A stretch of 64,000 nucleotides of DNA from NCBI GenBank assembly GCA_963808545.1, contig CAWEGB010000014.1, forward strand, positions 62,001 through 126,000. Reading direction: 5' to 3'. This document shows, in pieces, positions 43,425 to 51,683 of this stretch; the stretch's first letter is position 1; each line of letters opens with the position of its first letter. The notes beneath the pieces are model-generated. The model was not told the origin of the DNA and searched no databases. It worked only from the letters and a program-made list of their open reading frames with translations. The stretch comes from JACVRW01 sp963808545 (GTDB taxonomy: Bacteria; Actinomycetota; Thermoleophilia; Solirubrobacterales; Thermoleophilaceae). A program made the position numbers and the translations under genes.

Positions 43425-44251
43425 CCGGTGACGAGGCACGCGCCAAGCTGCGCGCCACCATCGACTCCGGCAAGGCGATCATCGGCGCCGGCGCAGGCAC
43501 CGGGCTGTCGGCCAAGTGCGCCGAGGCCGGCGGAACCGACCTGATCATCATCTACAACTCGGGCCGCTACCGGATGGCGGGTCGCGGCTCGCTGGCCGGG
43601 CTGATGCCCTACGGGGACGCCAACGCGATCGTCATGGAGATGGCCAGCGAGGTGCTGCCCGTGGTCGAGGACACGCCGGTGCTGGCCGGTGTGTGCGGCA
43701 CCGATCCGTTCCGGCTGATCCCGCGCTTTCTCGAGGACGTGCGTGACACCGGGTTCGCCGGCGTGCAGAACTTCCCCACGGTGGGGCTCATCGACGGCAC
43801 CTTTCGGGCCAACCTGGAGGAGACCGGCATGGGCTACGGCCTCGAGGTCGAGATGATCGCCGCCGCCTCGGAGCTCGGGCTGCTCACCTCGCCGTACGTC
43901 TTCGACCCGGAGTCGGCGGAGGCCATGGCCCGGGCCGGGGCCGACGTGCTCGTGCCCCACATGGGCCTGACCACCAAGGGCACGATCGGCGCCGAGACGG
44001 CCAAGACGCTCGACGAGTGCGTGGACGAGATCCAGGCCATGCGCGACGCCGCGGTGGCGGTCAACCCGGACGTGATCGTGCTCTGCCACGGCGGCCCCCT
44101 CGCCGAGCCCGAGGATGCTGCCTACGTGCTCGAGCGGACCACCGGCATCAAGGGCTTCTTCGGCGCCTCGAGCATGGAGCGCCTGCCCACGGAGGTGGCC
44201 ATGACCGAGAACATGAAGCGCTTCAAGGGGCTCCGTCCGGGACCGGACTAG
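43421..44251 (+). CDS. phosphoenolpyruvate hydrolase-like TIM-barrel protein (Tm-1 C-terminal-domain homologue)
   Basis: A 276-residue TIM barrel of the PEP_hydrolase family: AKLRATIDSGKAIIGAGAGTGLSAKCAEAGGTDLIIIYNSGRYRMAGRGSLAGLMPYGDAN is readable in pieces across residues 8-68, then VCGTDPF, GVQNFPTVGLIDG, HMGLTTKGTIGA and GFFGASSMERLP. In plant and fungal Tm-1 proteins this domain is fused behind UPF0261; here the two are separate genes that overlap by 4 bp. Its reaction is not established; the fold is shared with PEP-mutase-type enzymes. Its 3' end overlaps the converging phosphodiesterase gene by 29 bp. Confidence 0.9.
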   Translation: MTGDEARAKLRATIDSGKAIIGAGAGTGLSAKCAEAGGTDLIIIYNSGRYRMAGRGSLAGLMPYGDANAIVMEMASEVLPVVEDTPVLAGVCGTDPFRLIPRFLEDVRDTGFAGVQNFPTVGLIDGTFRANLEETGMGYGLEVEMIAAASELGLLTSPYVFDPESAEAMARAGADVLVPHMGLTTKGTIGAETAKTLDECVDEIQAMRDAAVAVNPDVIVLCHGGPLAEPEDAAYVLERTTGIKGFFGASSMERLPTEVAMTENMKRFKGLRPGPD

Positions 44252-46304
44252 CCACGGACGGCTGCACGGTGCTGGTCTGAGGCTCCTGCAGCAGCCGGCG
44301 CCAGCCGAGCAGCAGGGTGTGAACGGCAGCGGCGCCGATGATCGGCTCGGCCGGCATCGGCAGCGACGCCGGGTGCAGGATGAACGGCCTGGTCTGGGGT
44401 CCTCCAAGTCCGCCGTGGAACGAGATCAGCTCCTCGAAGGCGCAGCCCTCCTCGCGCTCCGGGTCGTAGAAGCTGCCGACCATGATGTCGGCCACGTGGG
44501 CGAAGCCGTCCGTCCGGGCCAGGTGGCGCGCGGCGGTGGGAGAGAACGCGGCCAGGGGATCGTCGCCCTCGACGCGTCCGCTGTCGAGCTCGAGGGTTCC
44601 GCCGGGGCCGAGCACGAGGCCGCCGCGGGACTCTGAGCGCACCAGCAGCCAGGCGATGTGGGGGTGCTCCCTCAGCGAGGGCACGAGCTGCGGGTGACGC
44701 TGATCCATCTCCTCGAGGGTCAGGCGCCGCGGCTCGTCCATCAGGTAGACCAGCCCCAGGTTGCCGGAGCCGAGCACGACGGCGGTCCGGCCGGAGACGT
44801 CGTTCTTCGGTTGCTTCTTCGGCTTGGCGCCCGTGGCCTCGTTCACCGCGTGGCCGACCATGGCCCGCTGCTCGTCGCCGCCGGCGTAGCCGGCCACCTC
44901 TCCGCTGCGCAGGTTGCGCTCCACGAGCTCGTCCAGCCCGTAGCCGTTGCGCTGCTTGAAGGTGGCGCCCTGGGTCTGGCCGTGGTCGGAGAGCACGACG
45001 ATCTCGTACGGCCGCGGCGCATAGCTGAGCGTGCGCTCGATCGCGGCGAACTCCTGGTCGAGCTTGCGCAGCGCCTCGAGGGTGTCGGCTCGCTCGAGCC
45101 CCGAGTGATGGGCCACCTCGTCGTAGCTCGAGAAGGTGGCGTACACGGCGGGGCGGCCGCGCATCATGTCGGTCATCACGCCGAAGACGATGGCGTTGCG
45201 CACGATCACGCACATGGCTCCCCGCAGGAACGGATAGACGCCGCCCCGGTGGCCCCGCGGGCGGACGTCCCGCCGGGCCGCCCGCGCCGCGGCGGTCCAC
45301 TCGAGGATGACCTCCCAGAAGAACAGGACGAGCGCCCGGGTCACGTTCACGCCGTCGGCGAAGAAGGCCCGGTAGCCGGGATTGCGTCCCGTCTCGGCGT
45401 CCATGCGGCTCACGGTGAGGATCGTCTCCTCGGCGTCGCCGGAGAGCAGGTTGCCTCGGCTCGCGCCTCCGTCGGCCAGCAGGCCCGCTCCCGTCGAGTG
45501 CTCCTGCTCGATGGCGGCGCAGTCCGCGGGTGACGAGCAGGCCACGAGCCTGCCCGACGGCTTGTCCACCCAGCGAAAGGCCGGGATGTCCTCGTTCGAG
45601 CCGAGCAGGATCCCGGCCTGGCTCGCCCCGGTCTGCGACGAGAGGTCCGTCTCCCACTCGGCGAGGCGGTAGCCGCGCTCGTCCATCCAGCGTGCCATCA
45701 CCGGGGTGTTCCCGTCGCGCATCGCCCTTCGCAGCACGGGCAGGGCCAGCCCGTCGATCTCGAGGAAGACGATGCCGGGGGTGAGCGGCACCTCGCCCCG
45801 CCCGCGGCGAGCCACCCGCCGCACGACCCTGAACGCGTGGTCGTCGTGGTCGTTGGTGCCGAGCATGACCTGCAGCGGGATGGCCACCGCGGCGATGACC
45901 AGGGAGGCCAGGAGGGCATCCCAGAACGAGCCCACGCTGCCGAACTCTGGGAGCAGGGCGTCGGCCAGCATCAGCGCGCCGGCGTTGACCGCCAGCACAA
46001 CCAGGAAGCCCGTGATCAGTGTGGCCGGCAGGCGCAGCGCCGCCACCAGCGGCGGCAGCACGGCGTTGAACACCGCGAGCGCGGCCGCCACCGCGAAGGC
46101 CGAGCCCAGTTCGCCCAGATCGAACCCGGGGACGATCGCGGCCGCCACCCATACCGAGGCCGCGCTGACGATCCAGGCCACGAGCAGCCGGAGGGGGCGC
46201 AAGCGCGGTCTCGCCGGCTGCCAGCCGACCTGGTTGCCGGTGGGAGTGCCGGAGTCTGCGTCCACGAGCCGGGAATTATCGTCTGCCGTACGCGGACGCG
46301 CCAC
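44223..46304 (-). CDS. membrane phosphodiesterase/alkaline-phosphatase-superfamily protein with N-terminal holin-like (phage holin 4) domain
   Basis: A 693-residue protein. Residues ~38-150 hold four hydrophobic helices (RLLVAWIVSAASVWVAAAIV, AFAVAAALAVFNAVLPPLV, LITGFLVVLAVNAGALML, LLASLVIAAVAIPLQVML) like the 4-TM phage-holin-family membrane proteins. After them is an alkaline-phosphatase-fold domain: PGIVFLEIDGLALPVL, SSQTGASQAGILLGSN, FSSYDEVAHHSGLE, EIVVLSDHGQTQG and ISFHGGLGG, where Asp and His residues fit the two-metal site. It may release phosphate groups from lipids or nucleotides at the outer face. GTG start at 46304. The N-terminal domain does not imply a prophage. Confidence 0.88.
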   Translation of the reverse strand: MARPRTADDNSRLVDADSGTPTGNQVGWQPARPRLRPLRLLVAWIVSAASVWVAAAIVPGFDLGELGSAFAVAAALAVFNAVLPPLVAALRLPATLITGFLVVLAVNAGALMLADALLPEFGSVGSFWDALLASLVIAAVAIPLQVMLGTNDHDDHAFRVVRRVARRGRGEVPLTPGIVFLEIDGLALPVLRRAMRDGNTPVMARWMDERGYRLAEWETDLSSQTGASQAGILLGSNEDIPAFRWVDKPSGRLVACSSPADCAAIEQEHSTGAGLLADGGASRGNLLSGDAEETILTVSRMDAETGRNPGYRAFFADGVNVTRALVLFFWEVILEWTAAARAARRDVRPRGHRGGVYPFLRGAMCVIVRNAIVFGVMTDMMRGRPAVYATFSSYDEVAHHSGLERADTLEALRKLDQEFAAIERTLSYAPRPYEIVVLSDHGQTQGATFKQRNGYGLDELVERNLRSGEVAGYAGGDEQRAMVGHAVNEATGAKPKKQPKNDVSGRTAVVLGSGNLGLVYLMDEPRRLTLEEMDQRHPQLVPSLREHPHIAWLLVRSESRGGLVLGPGGTLELDSGRVEGDDPLAAFSPTAARHLARTDGFAHVADIMVGSFYDPEREEGCAFEELISFHGGLGGPQTRPFILHPASLPMPAEPIIGAAAVHTLLLGWRRLLQEPQTSTVQPSVASPVPDGAP

Positions 46305-46351
46305 ATCATCCGAATGGGATGACGGGCGCAGGTCGGGAGATCGGCCCCTTT

Positions 46352-46371
46352 TCCTGGCCGCGTGGCCAGGA
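46352..46371. repeat. 8-bp inverted repeat in the divergent region before the penicillin-acylase gene
   Basis: TCCTGGCC (46352-46359) and GGCCAGGA (46364-46371) pair perfectly around GCGT. It lies 66 bp before the acylase GTG and about 50 bp before the phosphodiesterase gene on the other strand, so it could be a leader hairpin or an operator. Confidence 0.4.
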
Positions 46372-46436
46372 TGTGAAAGAGTGCCCGGCCCGCGGCCGGT
46401 CGCCTGCCGGTCATGCTCAGAGGAGGAGCCTCACCC

Positions 46437-48860
46437 GTGCGCCGTTCGCTCTGCTTTGCCGTCCTGACCCTGGTCGCGCTCGCGGCCGTGCCCGCCGGCG
46501 CCGCCGCGGCGCCCGGCGACACCGCTCGCTACATCCTGCCGCCGGGCAACTACGGCGGTCTGCCGACCACGCAGAACTCTCTCGACCAGCTTCCGCTCTA
46601 CGACGGCCTCACGCCGCTGCGCGGCCGTGTCACAGGGCGCGACATCAACCGGCTCTTCCTGCCCGAGAACTTCAAGCCCATCGGCGCCAGGCGCGTAGAG
46701 CCGACGGGGCGGGCCGGGCTGCGGATCGTCTACGACGAGTACGGCGTGCCGCACATCTACGGCCAGAAGCGAGCCGACGTCTCGTTCGGAGCCGGCTGGG
46801 TGACCGCCCGTGACCGGGCGCTGCTGATCACGCTCGCCCGTGGCCCCGCCCGCGTGGCGGTGGCCGACGTCCCCGGCATCGACGCCTTCAGCCTGGTCAC
46901 GAGCGGCCAGTCCTTCGAGGCCAGCCCCGAGACCGAGGCGCTGGTCACGGCTCAGCGACGTCTCCTCGTGAGGACGTACGGCGCGAAGGGGCGGCAGATA
47001 ATCGCGGACGCCCAGGCCTACGCCGACGGCATCAACGCCTACTGGCAGGCCAACAACGTGAGCGAGCGGCCGGCCACGGTCAACGACGTGCTGGCCGTGA
47101 CCGCCTTCATCGGCTCCATCTTCGGCGCCGGGGGCGGTGGCGAGGCGCGCAACTCGGACCTCCTCGCCCGCCTACGCAGCTCGCTCGGCCGCACCCGCGG
47201 CCAAGCCGCCTGGGAGGACGTGATGCTGGCCAACGATCCCGAGGCGCCCACCACCATCGACCGCCGCTTCCCCTACGGACCGCTGACCGGCGGCCGGGTC
47301 AGGGGCTCGGTGGTCATCGATCCCGGCTCGATCCAGGAATTCGATCCCACCGCCGCACCGGCGGGGGCTGCGGTGAATGCCGCCTCGGCGCCGCCGCGGC
47401 GACGGGCCTCGAACTTCCTGGCGGTGGCTCCCGAGCGCTCGCGCAGCGGCAACTCGCTGTCGGTGATGGGGCCCCAGCTGGGCTACTACTACCCCGAGAT
47501 CGTGCAGCAGATGCACCTCGAGGGACCGGGCATCAAGGCCCAGGGCGCGGCCGTGCCGGGCCTGGCCATGTACATCCTGATCGGGCGCACGGAGAACTAC
47601 GCGTGGAGCCTCACCTCGGCGGGACACGACGTGCGTGACGTCTACGCCGAGCAGCTGTGCGAGCCGGGCGGCGGCCAGCCGACCCGTGCCTCGGCGAGCT
47701 ACCTGTACAACGGTCGGTGCCGGCCGCTGGAGGACTTCAACGCCGGGCTGCTGGCGGGCCAACCACTCCGGTTCCGGAAGTCGGTCCACGGCCCGATCAT
47801 CGGCACGGCCACCGTGGGCGGCCGTCCCTACGCGCTGGCCAGCAAGCGCTCGACCTTCGGCCGCGACGCGCTCAACCTGGCCGCGCTCAAGGACATGACG
47901 GAGGGTAAGGCCTCGACGCCGCGGCGCTTCTATCGCGCGGCGAACCAGTTCGAGTTCACCTTCAACTGGGCCTACGTCTCGCGTGGCGGCACGGCGAACT
48001 TCTCGTCCGGTCTTCTGCCCGAGCGCCCCCGCGGTCTCGACCGCCGGCTGCCCACGCTCGGCACGGGCCGCTACGAGTGGCGCGGCTTCCTGTCCCAGAA
48101 CGAGCACCCGCACGCGCTCAGCGGCCCGGGCGGCCTTCTGCTCAACTGGAACAACCGCTCGGCGCCGGGCTTCATGCACGGCGACGACGAGCCCTACGGG
48201 TCGGCGCAGCGAGTGGAGCTGTTCGACCGCTACCCGCGGCGCGTGACGGTCACCGGCAACGTCGGCATCATGAACCGGGCGGCAACCGAGGACGTGCGCT
48301 CACCGGTGTGGCCGGTGGTGAGCAGGGTGCTGCGCGGCGGCAGCCCGCCGACCCCGCTGGCCGGACAGGTGAGGGAGATCCTCGACCAGTGGGTGCGCCG
48401 CGACGCCCCGCGCCTCGACGCCGACAACAACGGGTTCTGGGACAGCCCCGGCCCGACCATCATGGACGAGGCCTGGCGGCCGATCGCCGAAGCGGTGATG
48501 CGACCGGTGTTCAGCGGCGACCTGCTCGAGGCGCTCGACGACGTGCGCAACCTGAGCGGCCAGTCGGGCCACTCCTACGTGGACAAGGACCTGCGCACCG
48601 CCCTGGACGAGCGGGTCCGCGGCCGGTTCAACCTCCGCTACTGCGGCAACGGCCGCCTCGCGGCGTGCCGCGCGTCCCTCTGGGCCGCGCTCGCGGAGAC
48701 GGCCAACCGCCTGGCGGCCGCGCAGAACCAGCCCAACCCGAGGCTGTGGCGCTCCGAGGCGTCACGGACGGGGTTCGCGCCCGGCCTGATCCCGAACACG
48801 ATGAGAACGACCAACCGGCCGACCTTCCAGCAGGTGCTGGAGTTCGTGGGGCGGCGCTAG
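46437..48860 (+). CDS. secreted penicillin acylase family (Ntn) hydrolase
   Basis: An 807-residue precursor with a signal peptide (RRSLCFAVLTLVALAAVPAGAAAA). The alpha-chain begins near GLRIVYDEYGVPHIYGQKR, a family mark. The self-cleavage site and nucleophile are in RRRASNFLAV: Ser325 would become the N-terminus of the beta chain, followed by GNSLSVMGPQLGYYYPEIVQQMHLEGPGI. LNWNNRSAPGF holds an Asn that probably fits the oxyanion hole. Members hydrolyse amides such as penicillins, acyl-homoserine lactones or N-acyl peptides. GTG 46437 is preceded by GAGGAGGA; an in-frame ATG at 46413 overlaps that site. Confidence 0.9.
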   Translation: MRRSLCFAVLTLVALAAVPAGAAAAPGDTARYILPPGNYGGLPTTQNSLDQLPLYDGLTPLRGRVTGRDINRLFLPENFKPIGARRVEPTGRAGLRIVYDEYGVPHIYGQKRADVSFGAGWVTARDRALLITLARGPARVAVADVPGIDAFSLVTSGQSFEASPETEALVTAQRRLLVRTYGAKGRQIIADAQAYADGINAYWQANNVSERPATVNDVLAVTAFIGSIFGAGGGGEARNSDLLARLRSSLGRTRGQAAWEDVMLANDPEAPTTIDRRFPYGPLTGGRVRGSVVIDPGSIQEFDPTAAPAGAAVNAASAPPRRRASNFLAVAPERSRSGNSLSVMGPQLGYYYPEIVQQMHLEGPGIKAQGAAVPGLAMYILIGRTENYAWSLTSAGHDVRDVYAEQLCEPGGGQPTRASASYLYNGRCRPLEDFNAGLLAGQPLRFRKSVHGPIIGTATVGGRPYALASKRSTFGRDALNLAALKDMTEGKASTPRRFYRAANQFEFTFNWAYVSRGGTANFSSGLLPERPRGLDRRLPTLGTGRYEWRGFLSQNEHPHALSGPGGLLLNWNNRSAPGFMHGDDEPYGSAQRVELFDRYPRRVTVTGNVGIMNRAATEDVRSPVWPVVSRVLRGGSPPTPLAGQVREILDQWVRRDAPRLDADNNGFWDSPGPTIMDEAWRPIAEAVMRPVFSGDLLEALDDVRNLSGQSGHSYVDKDLRTALDERVRGRFNLRYCGNGRLAACRASLWAALAETANRLAAAQNQPNPRLWRSEASRTGFAPGLIPNTMRTTNRPTFQQVLEFVGRR

Positions 48861-49006
48861 CCGCCGCCCTACGCGTTCCGCTCCGGGTGGGGCGGTCGTC
48901 GCGTGGTCCGTGGCTTGTTGCGACTTGTTCGTCCCTATGGCGGACAACGCGTCAAACCCCTTAGCGGAGCGCACCACGGAGAAGCCGATACGCAACACTT
49001 CTCCCC

Positions 49007-49282
49007 ATGACCACCTGCTCTCATCTCGACCAGGTAACCGTCGAACGTCCCGACAGCGTTCCCGGTTGTGAGGACTGCCTGCGCACCGGGGACCGCTGGG
49101 TGCACCTTCGTGTCTGCCGCTCGTGCGGGCACGTGGGCTGCTGCGACTCCTCGCCCAACCGCCACGCCACGGCCCACGCCCGGGCGACCGAGCACCCGCT
49201 GATCACCTCGGTGGAGCCGGGCGAGGACTGGACCTACTGCTACGTGGACGACGTGGCCTTCGTCATGCTGGAGGACGAGTAG
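49007..49282 (+). CDS. UBP-type zinc finger domain-containing protein
   Basis: A 91-residue stand-alone ZnF-UBP protein. The zinc ligands are CSHLD near the start, GCEDCL, CRSCGHVGCCDSS and HATAHARATEHPLI, the order of the eukaryotic ubiquitin-hydrolase zinc finger. Actinobacteria have many such small proteins, usually without ubiquitin, so it probably binds a C-terminal peptide or a metal. Nothing in its surroundings points to a role. The stop is 3 bp from the converging stop at 49286. Confidence 0.9.
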   Translation: MTTCSHLDQVTVERPDSVPGCEDCLRTGDRWVHLRVCRSCGHVGCCDSSPNRHATAHARATEHPLITSVEPGEDWTYCYVDDVAFVMLEDE

Positions 49283-49285
49283 CCC

Positions 49286-49603
49286 TCAGGTAAGGACGGC
49301 TCGCCCGGTGAAGGCGGAGGCCAGGGCGTCGGCCACGCCCGCAGCCTCGGCCGGTGCACGGATCGAGAGCACCAGCTCGGTGCCGTCCCGGCGCAGCTCG
49401 AAGTCCAGGAACGAGCAGCACTGCGACTCCGCGGCGACGATGGCCTCGAGCCGCTCGCGGGTGCGCTCGTCACCACGAAAGCGCAGCCGGCCGTCCGCCT
49501 CCCGGCGTACGAGCGCGTCGCGGCCGAGCGCCTCGATCTCCGCCAGGCGCGCGGGCAGCTCCGCGGCGGTGAGCGAGCACGCGATGGGCAGGTCTTGGCT
49601 CAC
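49286..49603 (-). CDS. conserved hypothetical protein with CCxFLDF motif
   Basis: A 105-residue protein: CSLTAAELPARLAEIEALGRDALV, GRLRFRGDERTRERLEAIVAAESQCCSFLDFEL and a final LSIRAPAEAAGVADALASAF. The ESQCCSFLDFEL block resembles small proteins and MerR-regulator tails that carry a conserved 'ECC.FL.F' motif, so metal or thiol chemistry is possible. I do not know a function. ATG 49603. It converges with the UBP gene and diverges from 49699 across a region with two palindromes. Confidence 0.65.
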   Translation of the reverse strand: MSQDLPIACSLTAAELPARLAEIEALGRDALVRREADGRLRFRGDERTRERLEAIVAAESQCCSFLDFELRRDGTELVLSIRAPAEAAGVADALASAFTGRAVLT

Positions 49604-49623
49604 GCCACGGACGCTACCGATCC

Positions 49624-49656
49624 GGTCAACCGTTGACCTCGTAGTGCGTAAGCACT
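49624..49656. promoter_or_regulatory. two palindromes in the divergent region 49604-49698
   Basis: GGTCAACCGTTGACC (49624-49638) is a perfect palindrome with one central base. AGTGC-GTAA-GCACT (49643-49656) is a perfect 5-bp-arm inverted repeat 4 bp away. Both sit upstream of 49603(-) and 49699(+), where a regulator of the two genes could bind. Confidence 0.4.
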
Positions 49657-49698
49657 GTCACGTACCGGTCCGCAGGGGCCGATAGATTCGGAGAGGTC

Positions 49699-50127
49699 AT
49701 GGAGCGCGCACACATCGACATCTCGACGGACCTGGACGGCGACGCCGTGGTCCACGCCTGCTTCGATCTCACCGAGGCCGCGATCGGCGCATCGGCCCAC
49801 GCGGTCCGCGCGCACACGGGCGAGCGCTTTCGCACGGCGACCATGTCGAGCGACGAGGTGCTCGAGCTGCGTGAGCTCACCGCCCTGGCCGACGAGCTGG
49901 GAGAGCTCAGCGGAGGTGCGGGCACGGTGGTCATGCGGCCCGCGCGCCTGTCGGTGTACCGCGACGCCATCACGCGTTTCGTGGCGTCGCGTGACGAGGC
50001 GGACTGGGTGCGCGAGGAGGATCTCGAGCCCCTGTCGGTGCTGCGGCCCCTGCTCGGCCCGCTCGAGCAGCTCTGCGCCGAGGCGATGCGCGCCGCGCTG
50101 TCGCCTTCCGCGCGTCCCCGCCACTGA
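49699..50127 (+). CDS. hypothetical protein
   Basis: A 142-residue soluble acidic protein: MERAHIDISTDLDGDAVVHACFDL at the start, a middle SSDEVLELRELTALADELGEL, and a Leu-rich C-terminal helix (LSVLRPLLGPLEQLCAEAMRAAL). I recognise no family. Codon use matches its neighbours, and it keeps a start-to-stop frame with GGAGAG-like bases upstream (49690-49695), so it is a credible gene. It precedes the NAD kinase by about 50 bp on the same strand. Confidence 0.6.
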   Translation: MERAHIDISTDLDGDAVVHACFDLTEAAIGASAHAVRAHTGERFRTATMSSDEVLELRELTALADELGELSGGAGTVVMRPARLSVYRDAITRFVASRDEADWVREEDLEPLSVLRPLLGPLEQLCAEAMRAALSPSARPRH

Positions 50128-50180
50128 CCTGACGGACACCGCGCGGCGTCGGTGCCCGCGGTTCGGCGAGGATGCCGCCC

Positions 50181-51065
50181 GTGAGCGAACTACGTCAGAT
50201 AGGCCTCGTGGCTCATCCCAGCCGCGATGTCGGTTGGGCCATGTCGGAGATCGAGGCCTGGGGCGACGAGCACGGCGTGAGGATCGGCCAGATCCCCACC
50301 GACGGCCAGTCGCGGCGCCTGGCCGAACCGGTTCAGGCGCCGGACTGCGACCTCGTGCTCGCACTCGGCGGCGACGGCACCACGCTGATCGCCCTGCACA
50401 CCGGCGCGCGGGTCGATCGTCCGGTGCTCGGTGTGGCCTGCGGGAGCGTGGGGGTGCTCACCTCGGTTCACGCCGACCGCGCGCGCTGGGCTCTCGAGCA
50501 GGTCGCCGGGGGACGCTTCACGGCTGAGCCGGTCCCCGCGCTCCAGGTGACATGGGAGGGGGGCGCCGGCGTGGCGATCAACGACCTCGTGGTCGTCCGC
50601 AACGGCGCCGGACAGGTGCTCGTGGCGGTGCGGGTGGACGGCGAGCTGTACGTGCGGATCGCCGGCGACGGCCTGATCGTGGCCACCGAGCTCGGCTCGA
50701 GCGCCTACAACATGGCCGCCGGCGGCCCCATCCTCGCCCCGGACGTGGACGGGATAGCGGTGACTCCGCTGGCCACCCACGGCGGCTCCGCTCCGCCGCT
50801 GGTGGCCGCCAGGACCAGCAGCGTGGCCCTCGAGGTCGAGCCCGGATACGGCGGGGTCCGCTACGAGCTCGACGGGCGCCCCGTGGAGATCGCGGGCCAC
50901 GCGCTCACGGTCGCACGCAGTGAGACCTACGCCGCCCTCGTGACCCTGGAGGGCGAGGAGCCGCGTTTCACCGGCCTGCGCCGGCGCGGCCTGCTGCTGG
51001 ACAGCCCGCGGGTGCTGGTCCGCGACGGGCGCGCCGACAGCGACCCCGAGCACCCGCGGCTGTGA
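50181..51065 (+). CDS. nadK: NAD(+) kinase
   Basis: A 294-residue NAD kinase: IGLVAHPSRD at the N-terminus, LALGGDGTTLIALH (GGDGT at 63-67, ATP/NAD site), GSVGVLTSV, NDLVVVRNGAGQ and DGLIVATELGSSAYNMAAGGPIL, the second conserved NAD-binding block. It phosphorylates NAD to NADP. The GTG at 50181 is used; ATG 50172 in frame would add three residues. It lies apart from other cofactor genes here, so it may be a second copy or the main one; the window cannot tell. Confidence 0.93.
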   Translation: MSELRQIGLVAHPSRDVGWAMSEIEAWGDEHGVRIGQIPTDGQSRRLAEPVQAPDCDLVLALGGDGTTLIALHTGARVDRPVLGVACGSVGVLTSVHADRARWALEQVAGGRFTAEPVPALQVTWEGGAGVAINDLVVVRNGAGQVLVAVRVDGELYVRIAGDGLIVATELGSSAYNMAAGGPILAPDVDGIAVTPLATHGGSAPPLVAARTSSVALEVEPGYGGVRYELDGRPVEIAGHALTVARSETYAALVTLEGEEPRFTGLRRRGLLLDSPRVLVRDGRADSDPEHPRL

Positions 51066-51069
51066 CGGT

Positions 51070-51168
51070 CTAGCGGCCGCCGCGGAGGAGCTTCTGGGTC
51101 TCGGCCAGCACATCGGGCAGCGAGCTCTCCTCGTTCCAGGCCGGGATGAACACGAGCGTGTCGGCCAC
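51070..51168 (-). pseudogene. truncated glycosyltransferase family 2 N-terminus
   Basis: A 32-codon frame reads VADTLVFIPAWNEESSLPDVL before a TAG at 51070, the first strand and helix of GT-A family 2 glycosyltransferases (IPAxNEExxLPxVL). Nothing after the stop continues the family, so only the start of the gene remains. GTG 51168 lies 6 bp past the stop of the zinc-ribbon gene, as if it was once its operon partner. Confidence 0.65.
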
Positions 51169-51174
51169 GCGCGC

Positions 51175-51678
51175 TCAGGGCCCGTCGAGCCGCGGCGTGG
51201 GCGGACCCAGCCGGCGAAGCCTCGATACACGGCTGAGCAGCCAGTCCAGCCCGCCGGGGCGCCGCGACGCGGGCTCCCAGCCGTCGAGAGCACGCTCGAT
51301 CCCGTCGCGATCGGTCAGCGCCAGGAGCTCCACATGCCCGCCGCCCGCCGCGGGTGGCCCCGACTGCACCAGGTAGAGCTCGCCGGTCTCCTCGATCCAG
51401 GCGGCGCGATGGGTCACCCTCGAACCGGGGCGCCGCCACAGGACGCCGTAGTCCACCTCCCTCGAGTGCAGACGCCGGTCGTCGGCCTCGAGGAAGTCCT
51501 CCATCGACGCCCAGGTGGCGTGGCTCTCGCGGTAGCTCCCGGGCTTGGCCCTGGGCGCTCGTGGCATCCAGACCGGGGTCACGCGCCCCAGGCAGGAGGA
51601 GCAGCGGCCCACCCGGGTGGAGAGCGGCGAGAGCATCAGCTCACGGCAGCTGGTGCAGCGGTAGAGAGTGAGGGGCAC
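51175..51678 (-). CDS. zinc-ribbon hypothetical protein
   Basis: A 167-residue protein with an N-terminal zinc ribbon: YRCTSCRELMLSPLSTRVGRCSSC (CxxC...CxxC). A middle part rich in Arg and Trp follows (YRESHATWASMEDFLEADDRRLHSREVDYGVLWRRPGSRVTH is readable in pieces). The C-terminal part has VQSGPPAAGGGHVELLALTDRDGIERALDGWE. I do not recognise a family. It starts 5 bp after the GCS2 stop on the same strand, so it belongs to the ATP-grasp operon. Confidence 0.6.
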   Translation of the reverse strand: MPLTLYRCTSCRELMLSPLSTRVGRCSSCLGRVTPVWMPRAPRAKPGSYRESHATWASMEDFLEADDRRLHSREVDYGVLWRRPGSRVTHRAAWIEETGELYLVQSGPPAAGGGHVELLALTDRDGIERALDGWEPASRRPGGLDWLLSRVSRLRRLGPPTPRLDGP

Positions 51679-51683
51679 GCCCC

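Noticed and set aside
44223..46304. Prophage suspected because of a holin-family domain
   Set aside because: No capsid, terminase, integrase or attachment-site sequences; the holin-like helices are fused to a phosphatase-fold enzyme.
51070..51168. Stub considered as a small functional peptide gene
   Set aside because: Its 32 codons match only the first strand and helix of GT2 glycosyltransferases, which fits truncation better than a functional peptide.
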